Shown in pieces: positions 1 through 7,768 of a stretch of DNA of 64,000 nucleotides. Source of the stretch: Propionispira arboris. GTDB taxonomy: Bacteria; Bacillota; Negativicutes; Selenomonadales; Selenomonadaceae. Numbering within the stretch: the first letter of the stretch is position 1; each line of letters opens with the position of its first letter. Location of the stretch: positions 1-64,000 of the forward strand of contig NZ_FNZK01000008.1 of assembly GCF_900109225.1 (NCBI RefSeq), read 5' to 3'. Under the pieces are notes generated by a model that was not told the DNA's origin, made no database searches, and worked only from the letters and a program-made list of their open reading frames with translations. A program made the position numbers and the translations under genes.

Positions 1-2
1 AA

Positions 3-203
3 AGTATTCAAGGAGCGCTTCTTCGTATGAATCGCTCCATTCAATCCGAAGGTACTTTTGGCATCATGAAAAATAACCGCTGGTACAAAAGAATCGTTCG
101 AAAAGGCATGGAACAAGTACGTTTAGAGATTTTCCTGGTTTCTATCGGGCATAATCTTTATAAATACCACAATAAAAGACTACGTTTGAAGAAAGCCGCA
201 TAA
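3..203 (+). CDS. IS1182-like transposase, C-terminal end (cut by window edge)
   Basis: The last 66 codons of a transposase read in from the left edge and end at TAA 201-203. Visible motifs are SIQGALLRMNRSIQSEGTFG near the start, then NNRWYKRIVRKGMEQ and a basic tail YKYHNKRLRLKKAA. The pattern 'RSIQ-EG-FG-K ... G-E-V--E--L---GHN--K-HNK' is typical of the C-terminus of IS1182-family DDE transposases. The 5' part and left inverted repeat lie outside the window, so I cannot tell whether the element is intact. Family assignment rests on recall of the motif. Confidence 0.75.
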   Translation, partial: SIQGALLRMNRSIQSEGTFGIMKNNRWYKRIVRKGMEQVRLEIFLVSIGHNLYKYHNKRLRLKKAA

Positions 204-294
204 ACTGTAGAAAAACAGTTTTTATGGGGAAAGGGGTTGTGTACCCTTTTTAAGGTAATTGCCCGCTTGTTTACTCAATATGCATAGAAAAAGA

Positions 295-340
295 GGATGT
301 GGACAAAATGATTTCTCATTTTGTCACATCCCCTTTTTTT
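295..340. terminator. Hairpin with T-run downstream of transposase
   Basis: Arms 295-311 and 317-332 pair over about 16 bp with one bulged G, and are followed by CCCTTTTTTT. This is either the transposase terminator or part of the IS right end. The AAATGA/TCATTT part of the stem would also suit a terminal inverted repeat. Confidence 0.55.
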
Positions 341-618
341 GAAAAATATAGACGTGAATATATAAATTTTATCTATTGCATGATAGAAAAATTTAATAAA
401 TCAAGTAGGCTTTACTAGCTAGTAATTTTACTGTTTTTATCGTATAATAACATCAATGCATTCGTATGATAACTTATTGCTATTGCTATGCTGCTTAAAT
501 TTGAATAGGATAAAGAGAAGAAATTTATCTTATTACAGTACAGAGTGTTTTGTGAGTTCACGAAATGAAAATTTTTAATGTATATAGTTTATAAAAATTA
601 AAGGCAGGTGTGGGTAAT
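341..618. other. Intergenic stretch without a gene
   Basis: About 280 bp of AT-rich DNA lie between the IS remnant and dctA. I see a perfect palindrome ACTAGCTAGT near 413-422 and no convincing ORF. It presumably carries the dctA promoter, but I could not pick one clear -35/-10 pair. Confidence 0.4.
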
Positions 619-1908
619 TTGAATAAAAGTTTTTTTAAGTCATTGCATTTTCAAGTCTTTGCATCCATTATTATCGGTATTTTATTAGGATACGTATATC
701 CATCTGTAGGCGAAAGTATGAAGCCTTTGGGTGACGCATTTATTAAATTGATTAAAATGATTATTGGTCCAATTATTTTTTGTACGATTGTTTGCGGAAT
801 AGCAGGTATGGGGGATATGAAAAAAGTGGGGCGCGTGGGTGGTAAAGCTTTGCTTTATTTTGAAGCGGTTACAACTTTTTCGTTGTTCTTTGGTATTTTT
901 TTAGTAAACTGGCTCCAGCCAGGTGTTGGCATGAATGTAGATGTAAGCACGTTGGATGCATCATCGGTGGCAATGTATGCGAATGGCGCTCAAAGTCATA
1001 CGGCCGGTGAGTTCTTTATGAATATTATTCCGAATACGGTGGTAGATGGGTTTGCCAAAGGTGAAATTTTGCAGATCCTTTTATTTTCGGTTATGTTTGG
1101 TTGGGCGCTATCAAAGTTTGGTGAAAAAGGGAAAATGCTATTGGGTGTAATCGGCGATGTATCCCATGTGTTTTTTGGTATCGTTGATATCATTATGAAA
1201 TTAGCACCAATTGGTACTTTTGGTGCAATGGCCTTTACAATTGGTAAATATGGCATCGCATCGTTAGGCCCGTTGATGCAATTATTGGGGACTTTTTATC
1301 TTGCCTGTCTCTTATTTATTATATTGATCATTTGGCCGATCGCTAAATGGGCGGGTGTTAGCTTTACGAAATATATTGCTTATTTTAAAGAAGAACTATT
1401 GGTTGTTTTTGGAACGGCATCTTCCGAAAGTGTTTTGCCTAGAATGATGGAAAAACTTGAGCGAGTTGGCTGTTCTAAATCGATTGTCGGGCTCGTTATA
1501 CCAACCGGCTATTCGTTTAATTTAGATGGGACATCTATTTATTTGACAATTGCGGCTATCTTTTTAGCTCAGGCTACGAATACGGATCTTACGGCGATGC
1601 AGCAGTTCACGATTATTGCGGTGCTGCTACTGACATCCAAAGGTGCATCTGGTGTTACCGGCAGTGGCTTTATTGTTTTGGCAGCTACATTGTCCACGAT
1701 ACCGACCATACCAGTTGGAGCACTGGCTCTTATTTTTGGTGTTGATCGCTTTATGACGCAAGGCAGAGCCCTTACGAATTTGATTGGCAACGGCATTGCA
1801 ACTTTTGTAGTTGCGAAATGGGAAAATGAACTTGATGTAAATACAATGAAACGAGAAATGTATGGCATTCAAGAAGAAGAACTGGATCCAGCGAAAATCT
1901 CTATATAG
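619..1908 (+). CDS. dctA: C4-dicarboxylate:cation symporter DctA (DAACS family)
   Basis: A secondary transporter of the glutamate/C4-dicarboxylate symporter family, expected to import succinate, fumarate or malate with protons or sodium across the inner membrane. The C-terminal half carries family hallmarks: the hairpin serine stretch [16 protein letters not shown] and the motif [17 protein letters not shown], followed by the [14 protein letters not shown] loop. The variant is closer to DctA than to GltP. Length (about 430 aa) is normal. A GTG at 610 is in frame, but TTG 619 sits 8 nt after AGGTG and gives an N-terminus ([13 protein letters not shown]) like homologs. Single gene, ended by the hairpin at 1913. 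Confidence 0.9.
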   Translation: MNKSFFKSLHFQVFASIIIGILLGYVYPSVGESMKPLGDAFIKLIKMIIGPIIFCTIVCGIAGMGDMKKVGRVGGKALLYFEAVTTFSLFFGIFLVNWLQPGVGMNVDVSTLDASSVAMYANGAQSHTAGEFFMNIIPNTVVDGFAKGEILQILLFSVMFGWALSKFGEKGKMLLGVIGDVSHVFFGIVDIIMKLAPIGTFGAMAFTIGKYGIASLGPLMQLLGTFYLACLLFIILIIWPIAKWAGVSFTKYIAYFKEELLVVFGTASSESVLPRMMEKLERVGCSKSIVGLVIPTGYSFNLDGTSIYLTIAAIFLAQATNTDLTAMQQFTIIAVLLLTSKGASGVTGSGFIVLAATLSTIPTIPVGALALIFGVDRFMTQGRALTNLIGNGIATFVVAKWENELDVNTMKREMYGIQEEELDPAKISI

Positions 1909-1912
1909 AAGC

Positions 1913-1945
1913 AAAAAAGCCTGCGAATTTTCGCAGGCTTTTTTG
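1913..1945. terminator. Bidirectional terminator between dctA and hxlR
   Basis: AAAAAAGCCTGCGAA and TTCGCAGGCTTTTTT form a perfect stem with a short loop. The A-run and T-run on either side let it serve both converging genes. Confidence 0.9.
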
Positions 1946-1951
1946 TTGAGA

Positions 1952-2296
1952 TTATTGTATTAAGGAAACTTCCAGGTGGGGATAATATTTTATTGACCAA
2001 TTTTCCATTTCTTTTAATATTTTAGTAAGATCTCGCCCTTCAGTAGTGAGTGAATACTCAACTTTGGGTGGCACTTCAGCATAAGCTATTTTATGAATTA
2101 AGCCAGCTAGTTCTAATTCTTTTAGTTTTTCATTTAATACTTTTTGGCTAATTCCATTTGTGATACGCTGGAGTTCTAAAAAACGTTTTGGTTTCTTGTA
2201 TAAATGACATAGTATGACAGCTTTCCATTTGCCTCGAATAAAATCCATTGCGAAATCTAAGCGACATACATAGTTTTTGCCATTATAATCAATCAT
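1952..2296 (-). CDS. HxlR-family winged-helix transcriptional regulator
   Basis: A small DNA-binding protein of the HxlR type. The hallmark FIRGKWKAVILCHLY is followed by the recognition region FLELQRITNGISQKVLNEKLKELELAGLI and the wing VEYSLTTEGRDL. The reading frame is open to 2326, but the ATG at 2296 is 8 nt after AAAGGCAGGT, so I place the start there. A Cys lies just before the HTH (NYVCRLDFAMDF), as in redox- or electrophile-sensing members. It diverges from the flavoprotein at 2660, a common HxlR pairing, so it may regulate that gene. Confidence 0.85.
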   Translation of the reverse strand: MIDYNGKNYVCRLDFAMDFIRGKWKAVILCHLYKKPKRFLELQRITNGISQKVLNEKLKELELAGLIHKIAYAEVPPKVEYSLTTEGRDLTKILKEMENWSIKYYPHLEVSLIQ

Positions 2297-2340
2297 TTTA
2301 GTACCTGCCTTTACGTGTAGATTCAATCAGATTTTGTTAT

Positions 2341-2469
2341 TATGTAGAACGCAATAAAGAAATTACATCCAGTCTGTCAGGAATGGGGTAAGGGCATCGT
2401 TTGCTTCCTGGGTAACGCCATACCCATTCCTGACGATTGCTATATAAAATGTTTAATGCCATATATATG
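2341..2469. repeat. Palindromic intergenic repeat, copy 1 of 6
   Basis: About 129 bp. The left end TATGTAGAACGCAATAAAG and right end GTTTAATGCCATATATATG are imperfect inverted repeats. The core reads CAGGAATGGGGTAAGGGCAT, then CGTTTGCTTCCTGGGTAACG, then TACCCATTCCTG, so the flanks of the core pair as a hairpin. The same sequence recurs near 27.5, 31.4, 45.7, 51.9 and 61.6 kb. Confidence 0.9.
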
Positions 2470-2551
2470 TCTGAAATAGTGCTGTCTTAAATTGAATCGA
2501 TATTTTTATCATAACAGATTGAAGGCATAAGATATAGTGATTTCAATAAAT

Positions 2552-2592
2552 CTTACCTAAAAGTAAGGCAGCTAACTAAAAAGTGCGTACTT
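2552..2592. promoter_or_regulatory. Possible regulator sites upstream of flavoprotein
   Basis: An inverted repeat CTTAC-N6-GTAAG (2552-2567) is followed by a second small one, AAGT-N4-ACTT (2581-2592), in the gap between divergent hxlR and the flavoprotein gene. HxlR proteins bind as dimers to such symmetric sites, but the match to any known operator is only by position. Confidence 0.35.
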
Positions 2593-2659
2593 GTTAATTA
2601 ATTGCTGGAGTTCTATACTAAGGATAAGTTGGAACTTAGTATTTGGGGAGGTTGAGCAG

Positions 2660-3295
2660 ATGAAAGTTGTTGCTTTTAATGGAAGTCCGAATAAAAATGG
2701 AAATACCTGTGAAGCGATTAAAACGGTGGCAATGGAGTTAGAAAAAGATAATATTGAAGTGGAAATTGTGCATGTTGGCAATAAAGTTATTCGCGGTTGT
2801 TTAGCTTGTGGCGGATGCCGTCGTAATATGAATGAAAAATGTGTAATAGATAAAGATGAAGTCAATGAATGGATTCAAAAAATGAAAGAGGCCGATGGCA
2901 TAATTTTAGGTTCACCAGTACATTATGCAGCAATTGCTGGTACCATGAAGTCGTTTTTAGATCGTGCTTTTTTGGTAACATCGGTAAACGGCGGAATGCT
3001 GCGACATAAAGTTGGTGCAAGTGTTGTGGCCGTCAGACGGGCAGGCGGAATTCCAACATTTGACCAGCTGAATAATTATCTGAACTACTCAGAAATGGTG
3101 ATGCCAACATCAAATTACTGGAATGTAGTCTTTGGCACAGCGCAAGGTGAGGCTAAACAAGACGACGAAGGGCAGCAAATCATGCATGTCCTTGGTGAAA
3201 ATATGGCTTGGCTCATGAAATTAGTTGAATATGGCAAAGATCATGTAAAAGCTAAGGAAAGAAAAGATAAAATATATATGAATTTTATTCGATAA
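2660..3295 (+). CDS. Flavodoxin-fold NAD(P)H:FMN reductase / iron-sulfur flavoprotein-like
   Basis: About 211 aa. Starts MKVVAFNGSPNKNGNT, the FMN-phosphate-binding loop (GSP-K-GNT) of the NADPH-dependent FMN reductase family. A compact cysteine cluster CLACGGC plus a later Cys (NEKCVIDKD) follows at about residues 47-63. This pattern is shared with Isf-type and related multimeric flavoproteins that accept electrons from ferredoxin or reduce quinones and nitro-compounds. The substrate-entry motif GSPVHYAAIAGTMKSFLDR is present. The start is fixed by GGGAGGT 7 nt before ATG 2660; the upstream in-frame extension has no ribosome site. It lies opposite the HxlR gene. Confidence 0.85.
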   Translation: MKVVAFNGSPNKNGNTCEAIKTVAMELEKDNIEVEIVHVGNKVIRGCLACGGCRRNMNEKCVIDKDEVNEWIQKMKEADGIILGSPVHYAAIAGTMKSFLDRAFLVTSVNGGMLRHKVGASVVAVRRAGGIPTFDQLNNYLNYSEMVMPTSNYWNVVFGTAQGEAKQDDEGQQIMHVLGENMAWLMKLVEYGKDHVKAKERKDKIYMNFIR

Positions 3296-3298
3296 GTA

Positions 3299-3345
3299 AT
3301 AAAATAACCGTCAGTATAGTAATATACGGGCGGTTATTTTATTTA
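3299..3345 (+). terminator. Terminator after flavoprotein gene
   Basis: AAAATAACCG and CGGTTATTTT pair around a loop of about 22 nt, followed by a T-rich stretch. Confidence 0.65.
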
Positions 3346-3435
3346 GTTTTTAAATAATAAAAATTAAGCAGGAAATGTTATTCATTTCTAGAAATTGTAT
3401 TAAGAAATACAGAAATATTATAAAGGTGGGATATC

Positions 3436-5103
3436 ATGTATAATATTTTGCTTGGTGGAGCAGCTGGACAAGGTGTAGATACAACAGGAACAATTTTAGA
3501 AAAGCTATTGAAACAGGCGGGTTATCAGATATTTTCCATGAAAGATGTAATGTCACGTGTACGGGGTGGACATAATTTCACATTGATTCGTTTTGGCCCT
3601 GAAAAAATCGATTCACATAGTTATAAGCTGGATGGGATTGTAGCATTTAATGAAGAAACAATTGAAGTGCATAAAAAGCAACTTAAACCGGGCGGTTTTA
3701 TTCTTTGTGATGCATCCTTTGCCGCAGAAGGTAAAAATATTACTAAAATTGCCATGAATGAAATGGCAAAAACAATCGGAAATCCAAAAGTAGTTGGTAG
3801 TATTGCTATTGGTGCAATTTTAAAAAGTTTTGGTGAAACCTTGGAGCATATTGAAACAGTCTATAAACACGCTGTGAAATCAGAATATTTAGACCAAAAT
3901 CTTCAAGCAGTCAAACAAGGCTTTGACAGTGTTAAAAAACATCATGAACATAAAGATGGTGCTTATGCAAAGTGGATGCTTTTGACAGGGAATCAGGCGA
4001 TTTCTCTAGGGGCTATTGCAGCTGGATTGAAATTTTATTCAGCTTATCCAATGTCGCCGTCCACTTCAATTATGGAATATTTAGCTGGGAAAATGACCGA
4101 AGCTGGAATCGTGGTCGAACAGGCTGAAGATGAAATTGCGGCCATTAATATGGCAATTGGTGCTTCATTTGCGGGAGCAAAAGCGATGACTGGAACATCT
4201 GGCGGTGGGTTTTCTCTAATGGTTGAAGCGCTTGGTTTATCAGGCATTGCCGAAATACCAATTGTGGTTGCCAACATCCAACGACCGGGACCAGCGACGG
4301 GGTTACCGACTCGGACCGAACAAAGTGATTTAAACTTCATGATTTCGGCATCGCAGGGAGAATTCCCCCGGATGGTTATTGCTGTTAAAAATCATGAAGA
4401 TGCTTTTTATCAAACGATTCGTGCTTTTAACATGGCCGAAAAATATCAGATTCCGGTGATGCTGTTGAGTGATCAATATTTGGCGGATTCATCAGCAGTC
4501 GTAGAGCCGTTTGATTTTGCTAAAATAAAAGTTTATCAGGCACCTGAACCGATATTTGAAGGTGAGTATCTGCGGTATAAACTTACGAAAGATGGCATTT
4601 CGCCACGTCTAATTCCCGGGACGAAGCGTGGTTTTGTCGCAGCAGATAGTGACGAACATGATGAAGCTGGCAAGATTATCGAATGTGCGGAAATGCGGAT
4701 AAAACAAGTGGATAAAAGATTTTTGAAATTGAAAAAACTTGCCATGGAAATACAAGAACCAGAGTTTATTGGTTCCGATACGTATGATACTCTATTAATT
4801 GGGTGGGGATCAACGTATGGTCCAATTAAAGAAGCGGTTCAATACTTAAATAATACGTCAGGGAAAAAATTTGCAGCTTTACTGTTTGGTGATGTATATC
4901 CATTGCCGACGAAACTTTTGGCGGAAAAAGTGAAAGCGGCAAAAAACATTGTTAATGTTGAACAAAATGCAACAGGACAGTTGGCGAGACTTATCCGCGA
5001 AACAACCAGTATTACATGTACTGCCAGTATACTGAAATACGATGGCCGGCAAATATCAGGTGAGGAAATCATTGCCGCAGTGTTGAAGGAGGTAGCAAAA
5101 TGA
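3436..5103 (+). CDS. korA: 2-oxoacid:ferredoxin oxidoreductase, fused gamma-alpha subunit
   Basis: Large subunit of a two-subunit 2-oxoacid oxidoreductase, which decarboxylates a 2-oxoacid to acyl-CoA and reduces ferredoxin. The N-terminal gamma domain (about 1-190) opens with ILLGGAAGQGVDTTG. The alpha (pyrimidine-binding) domain begins near residue 195 (GNQAISLGAIAAGLKFYSAYPMSPST) and contains the conserved TGTSGGGFSLMVEALGL and RPGPATGLPTRTEQSDL segments. The architecture matches KorA-type 2-oxoglutarate or branched-chain enzymes rather than the single-chain pyruvate enzyme. The stop overlaps the start of korB by 4 nt. Substrate cannot be fixed from sequence alone. Confidence 0.88.
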   Translation: MYNILLGGAAGQGVDTTGTILEKLLKQAGYQIFSMKDVMSRVRGGHNFTLIRFGPEKIDSHSYKLDGIVAFNEETIEVHKKQLKPGGFILCDASFAAEGKNITKIAMNEMAKTIGNPKVVGSIAIGAILKSFGETLEHIETVYKHAVKSEYLDQNLQAVKQGFDSVKKHHEHKDGAYAKWMLLTGNQAISLGAIAAGLKFYSAYPMSPSTSIMEYLAGKMTEAGIVVEQAEDEIAAINMAIGASFAGAKAMTGTSGGGFSLMVEALGLSGIAEIPIVVANIQRPGPATGLPTRTEQSDLNFMISASQGEFPRMVIAVKNHEDAFYQTIRAFNMAEKYQIPVMLLSDQYLADSSAVVEPFDFAKIKVYQAPEPIFEGEYLRYKLTKDGISPRLIPGTKRGFVAADSDEHDEAGKIIECAEMRIKQVDKRFLKLKKLAMEIQEPEFIGSDTYDTLLIGWGSTYGPIKEAVQYLNNTSGKKFAALLFGDVYPLPTKLLAEKVKAAKNIVNVEQNATGQLARLIRETTSITCTASILKYDGRQISGEEIIAAVLKEVAK

Positions 5104-5957
5104 GTGACACTTCTAAGGAATTTTGCATGTATGAAACCGCTTGGTGCCCAGGGTGTGGGAATTTTGGTATTATTAAATGTTTAAAACAAGCACTGGAAGA
5201 GTTAAATAAAGATCCGCATGAAGTTCTTTTGATGGCTGGAATCGGGCAAGCAGCCAAAACACCACAGTATCTTAAAACCAATAGTTTTTCAGGTCTTCAT
5301 GGTAGATCCTTGCCAGCAGCTATTGCAGCAAAAATTGCCAATAACAATCTGACGATTGTGGTGAATACCGGTGAAGGTGATTCCTATGGTGAAGGTGGAA
5401 ACCATTTTATTCACAATATCAGAAGAAATGTTGATATTTCACATTTCGTTCATGACAATCAAGTTTATGGCTTAACGAAGGGGCAGGCTTCGCCAACATC
5501 ATCAGAAGGTTTCGTGACTGGGGTACAGACAGAAGGCAGCATGAATACACCGTTTAATCCACTGATGATGGCCATTGCAGCTGGGGCTGGATTTGTGGCC
5601 AGGTCTTTTAGTGGTGATCCGGTACAGCTTGTTGAGCTTATGAAAAAAGCTATTTTGTATAAAGGGTATGCTTTAGTAGATATATTACAGCCGTGTGTTA
5701 CCTTTAATAAAATCAATACATTTGCTTATTACAAAAAGCGGGTTTATCATTTAGATGAAAGTTATGATCCACATGATAAAATGGCGGCCATTCAAAAAGC
5801 CTTGGAATTTGGCGACAAAATTCCTACGGGCATTATTTATCAGGAACAAAAACAGACTTTTTATGATAAAAATAAAGTTTTATCTACGGCTATCCCATTA
5901 TGTGAGCAAAAACTCGATCCCTCTTTGCTTGAAAAATATAGTCAGGAATTTATTTGA
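5100..5957 (+). CDS. korB: 2-oxoacid:ferredoxin oxidoreductase beta subunit (TPP-binding)
   Basis: Partner of the preceding gene, translationally coupled by an ATGA overlap. The N-terminal TAWCPGCGNFGI supplies cluster-proximal cysteines, and the thiamine-diphosphate/Mg site is seen as GEGDSYGEGGNH and HDNQVYGLTKGQASPTS. The C-terminus holds another conserved Cys (LQPCVTFN). Length of 285 aa is normal for KorB. No separate delta ferredoxin subunit is encoded nearby, so electrons probably go to soluble ferredoxin. A terminator follows at 6001. Confidence 0.9.
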   Translation: MSDTSKEFCMYETAWCPGCGNFGIIKCLKQALEELNKDPHEVLLMAGIGQAAKTPQYLKTNSFSGLHGRSLPAAIAAKIANNNLTIVVNTGEGDSYGEGGNHFIHNIRRNVDISHFVHDNQVYGLTKGQASPTSSEGFVTGVQTEGSMNTPFNPLMMAIAAGAGFVARSFSGDPVQLVELMKKAILYKGYALVDILQPCVTFNKINTFAYYKKRVYHLDESYDPHDKMAAIQKALEFGDKIPTGIIYQEQKQTFYDKNKVLSTAIPLCEQKLDPSLLEKYSQEFI

Positions 5958-6000
5958 AAAACAAAATACTCAATCTGATTTTCAATCAATTTATATAAAA

Positions 6001-6038
6001 AAGATGAATTCCATTGGCGCTGGAATTCATCTTTTTTT
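6001..6038. terminator. Terminator between korB and deoR-like gene
   Basis: AAGATGAATTCCA and TGGAATTCATCTT pair perfectly around a 7-nt loop with a following T-run. It serves the + strand gene korB. Confidence 0.9.
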
Positions 6039-6045
6039 ATGATAA

Positions 6046-6807
6046 TTAAACAAGAAAAACTTCAATGCCCAGTTTTTTGATTTTTTCAATCATCTCTGGA
6101 TCGGCATCTTTATCGGTTACAATTGTATCGATTTCGCGAGGTGCGGCTATTGTCATAAAAGAACTTTCACCTAGTTTTGTATGGTCAACGACCAGAACGA
6201 CTCTCGTAGCCTGTTTCACCAGAATCCGTTTTGTTTCCGTATCATCAATATCTGGATTTGTTGCGCCGCGACTGATATCAAATGCTGCCGAACCGAGGAA
6301 TAATACATCAATTTTAAATTCGCGCATAAATCGGCTGGTCATTTGTCCAGAAAACCCCTGTGTTTTTTCTTTGAAAATTCCAGGGACTGTAATCAGTTTG
6401 ATGTCTTTTACGGTACTTAGTATATTAATAACAGGCAAAGAATTTGTCATGACAACAATATTTTTCTTTTGTGAAAGCGCTTCGGCAAGTTCTTTTGTTG
6501 TAGAGCCACAGTCGATAAAAACGGCAGAGCCCTCACTAATTAAATTCACACAAAAATTGGCGATTCGATTTTTTTCTTTTTGTAAGTGTTCTTCTTTAAA
6601 AGACAAATTATGTATAAATATAGAGCCTCGATTGAAAGTAGCACCGCCATGGATTAATGTTACACTGCCCTGATCAGAAAAAAATTTTAAATCTCGACGA
6701 ATTGTCATGGAAGAAACATTATATAATGCAGCTAGTTCGAGTATATTGACGGAACCGTTTGTTTTTAAACATTCTAAAATTTCTTTACGGCGGGTATTTG
6801 TTTTCAT
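6046..6807 (-). CDS. DeoR/GlpR-family transcriptional repressor
   Basis: 253 aa. The N-terminal DeoR helix-turn-helix (RRKEILECLKTNGSVNILEL, then VSSMTIRRDLKFF and the signature IHGGATF) is followed by the DeoR sensor domain with FIDCGSTTKELAEAL and FLGSAAFDISRGATNPD. That domain binds a sugar phosphate and resembles ribose-5-phosphate isomerase. The only divergent neighbour is the EIIA-like gene at 7097, whose leader carries repeated GTAACAAAAAA motifs typical of DeoR operators. The regulator therefore probably controls that gene and itself. Sugar specificity is not evident. Confidence 0.88.
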   Translation of the reverse strand: MKTNTRRKEILECLKTNGSVNILELAALYNVSSMTIRRDLKFFSDQGSVTLIHGGATFNRGSIFIHNLSFKEEHLQKEKNRIANFCVNLISEGSAVFIDCGSTTKELAEALSQKKNIVVMTNSLPVINILSTVKDIKLITVPGIFKEKTQGFSGQMTSRFMREFKIDVLFLGSAAFDISRGATNPDIDDTETKRILVKQATRVVLVVDHTKLGESSFMTIAAPREIDTIVTDKDADPEMIEKIKKLGIEVFLV

Positions 6808-6969
6808 ATAATTTCTCCATTTTCTATTTAGTACTTATAATATAAAGTTTTTCACTACTTTTGTCAATTTAAAATGTTAATATTTTGTTATTTTAACTAC
6901 TTTATCCTATTTATTGTAACAAAAAAACAGATAAAATCATCTTAAATAACATTTTTACATAAAATAGTG

Positions 6970-6999
6970 TTGACTTGTTATTGCATTGCTAGCTATAAT
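6970..6999 (+). promoter_or_regulatory. Sigma-70 promoter for the EIIA-like gene
   Basis: TTGACT (6970-6975), an 18-nt spacer and TATAAT (6994-6999) lie about 100 nt upstream of ATG 7097. Confidence 0.7.
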
Positions 7000-7017
7000 T
7001 GATTTTATAGAAATAAA

Positions 7018-7066
7018 GTAACAAAAAATGTTAAAACAATTTTACGGGAGAAACATTTTTTGTTGC
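7018..7066. promoter_or_regulatory. Inverted repeat in leader of EIIA-like gene (probable DeoR operator)
   Basis: GTAACAAAAAATGTT (7018-7032) and AACATTTTTTGTTGC (7052-7066) pair at 14 of 15 positions, just downstream of the promoter. A further GTAACAAAAAA occurs near 6916. Repeats of this kind suit binding by the divergent DeoR protein. A role as an RNA hairpin is also possible. Confidence 0.55.
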
Positions 7067-7096
7067 TTACATCAATAGGGTGAGGAGTGGAAATTT

Positions 7097-7531
7097 ATGA
7101 AATTACTACTTGTATCAAATGGAAGTTTAGCTCAGGGCTTGTATATGGCGATGGAACATTTTTATTATAAACCGGATATTGATTATACTATTTTGCGCGA
7201 TTCTGATAAAAAAGAATATATTGCGGAGATAGAAGCCTATATGAAGAAAAATTGTATGGAGGATATCTTGGTTTTGTGTGATGCATATGGAAGTACTGCT
7301 TTTAATGAGATTGTTGTTTTAATAAACAAGCTAGAACGAACGAAATCGGTAGGTGTGATTTGCGGGATGAATTTGCCGATGGTGTTTAAGATTTATGGAT
7401 TAAAAGATATGTGGAGTTTGACTAGTATCAAATCTTTTTACAAAAATTCCGAAAAACAGGGCGTTATTGTTTATGCACCGAAAGTAAAAAAGGATTGTAA
7501 ATTTCTTTTTAAAATAAATGTACCAATTTAA
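7097..7531 (+). CDS. PTS EIIA (mannose-family)-like protein lacking the active-site His
   Basis: 144 aa. The order of motifs follows the mannose/sorbose-type EIIA domain: LLLVSNGSLAQGL at the N-terminus (family: VSHG-LA-GL), LVLCDAYGSTAFNE (family: D-GG-TP-N) and VICGMNLPMVFKI (family: GVNLPML). The histidine that takes the phosphate from HPr in this family is Asn8 here (codon AAT). The following Gly-Thr-Pro is also degenerate (GSTAF). No EIIB, EIIC or EIID of this family is nearby. It is therefore likely a non-phosphorylatable sensor or regulator, or a decaying orphan. Expression probably answers to the divergent DeoR repressor. Confidence 0.7.
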   Translation: MKLLLVSNGSLAQGLYMAMEHFYYKPDIDYTILRDSDKKEYIAEIEAYMKKNCMEDILVLCDAYGSTAFNEIVVLINKLERTKSVGVICGMNLPMVFKIYGLKDMWSLTSIKSFYKNSEKQGVIVYAPKVKKDCKFLFKINVPI

Positions 7532-7661
7532 TGGTTGCAACTGGAAAAATTTATTTGTTTATAGACCCTGTAGTACAATAAGGAAAAAAGATATTGCATG
7601 ATACAAAACTGTATTGATACGACTTGCAAAGTCACAGCCATTTAAAGGATGATAATACTGC

Positions 7662-7708
7662 AAAAAACTCCCAGTTCAATAGGGTAAGCCTATTGCTGGG
7701 AGTTTTTT
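7662..7708. terminator. Bidirectional terminator
   Basis: AAAAAACTCCCAG and CTGGGAGTTTTTT flank an inner CAATAG/CTATTG pair. It is strong in both directions and serves the EIIA-like gene and perhaps the MFS gene. Confidence 0.9.
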
Positions 7709-7768
7709 GTCAGAGGTATTCTGTTTATAGAATATGAGGCTTTTAAAAATTAATATTTGGTCTGTCGT

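Noticed and set aside
1569-1914. Antisense ORFs of 95-99 codons opposite dctA
   Set aside because: They lie wholly inside a well-conserved gene on the other strand and have no ribosome site or recognisable motif.
2341-2469. CRISPR repeat or tRNA-like origin for the intergenic repeat
   Set aside because: Copies are kilobases apart with no regular spacers, and there is no cloverleaf or CCA end.
5755-6042. 95-codon ORF overlapping the korB 3' end and terminator
   Set aside because: Out of frame with korB and runs through the terminator hairpin; no ribosome site.
6471-6485. cre-like sequence TGAAAGCGCTT inside the DeoR gene
   Set aside because: Only half matches the catabolite-response consensus and it lies in coding sequence far from a promoter.
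6065-6673. 202-codon ORF opposite the DeoR gene
   Set aside because: Shadow of the regulator frame; composition and lack of start signals speak against coding.
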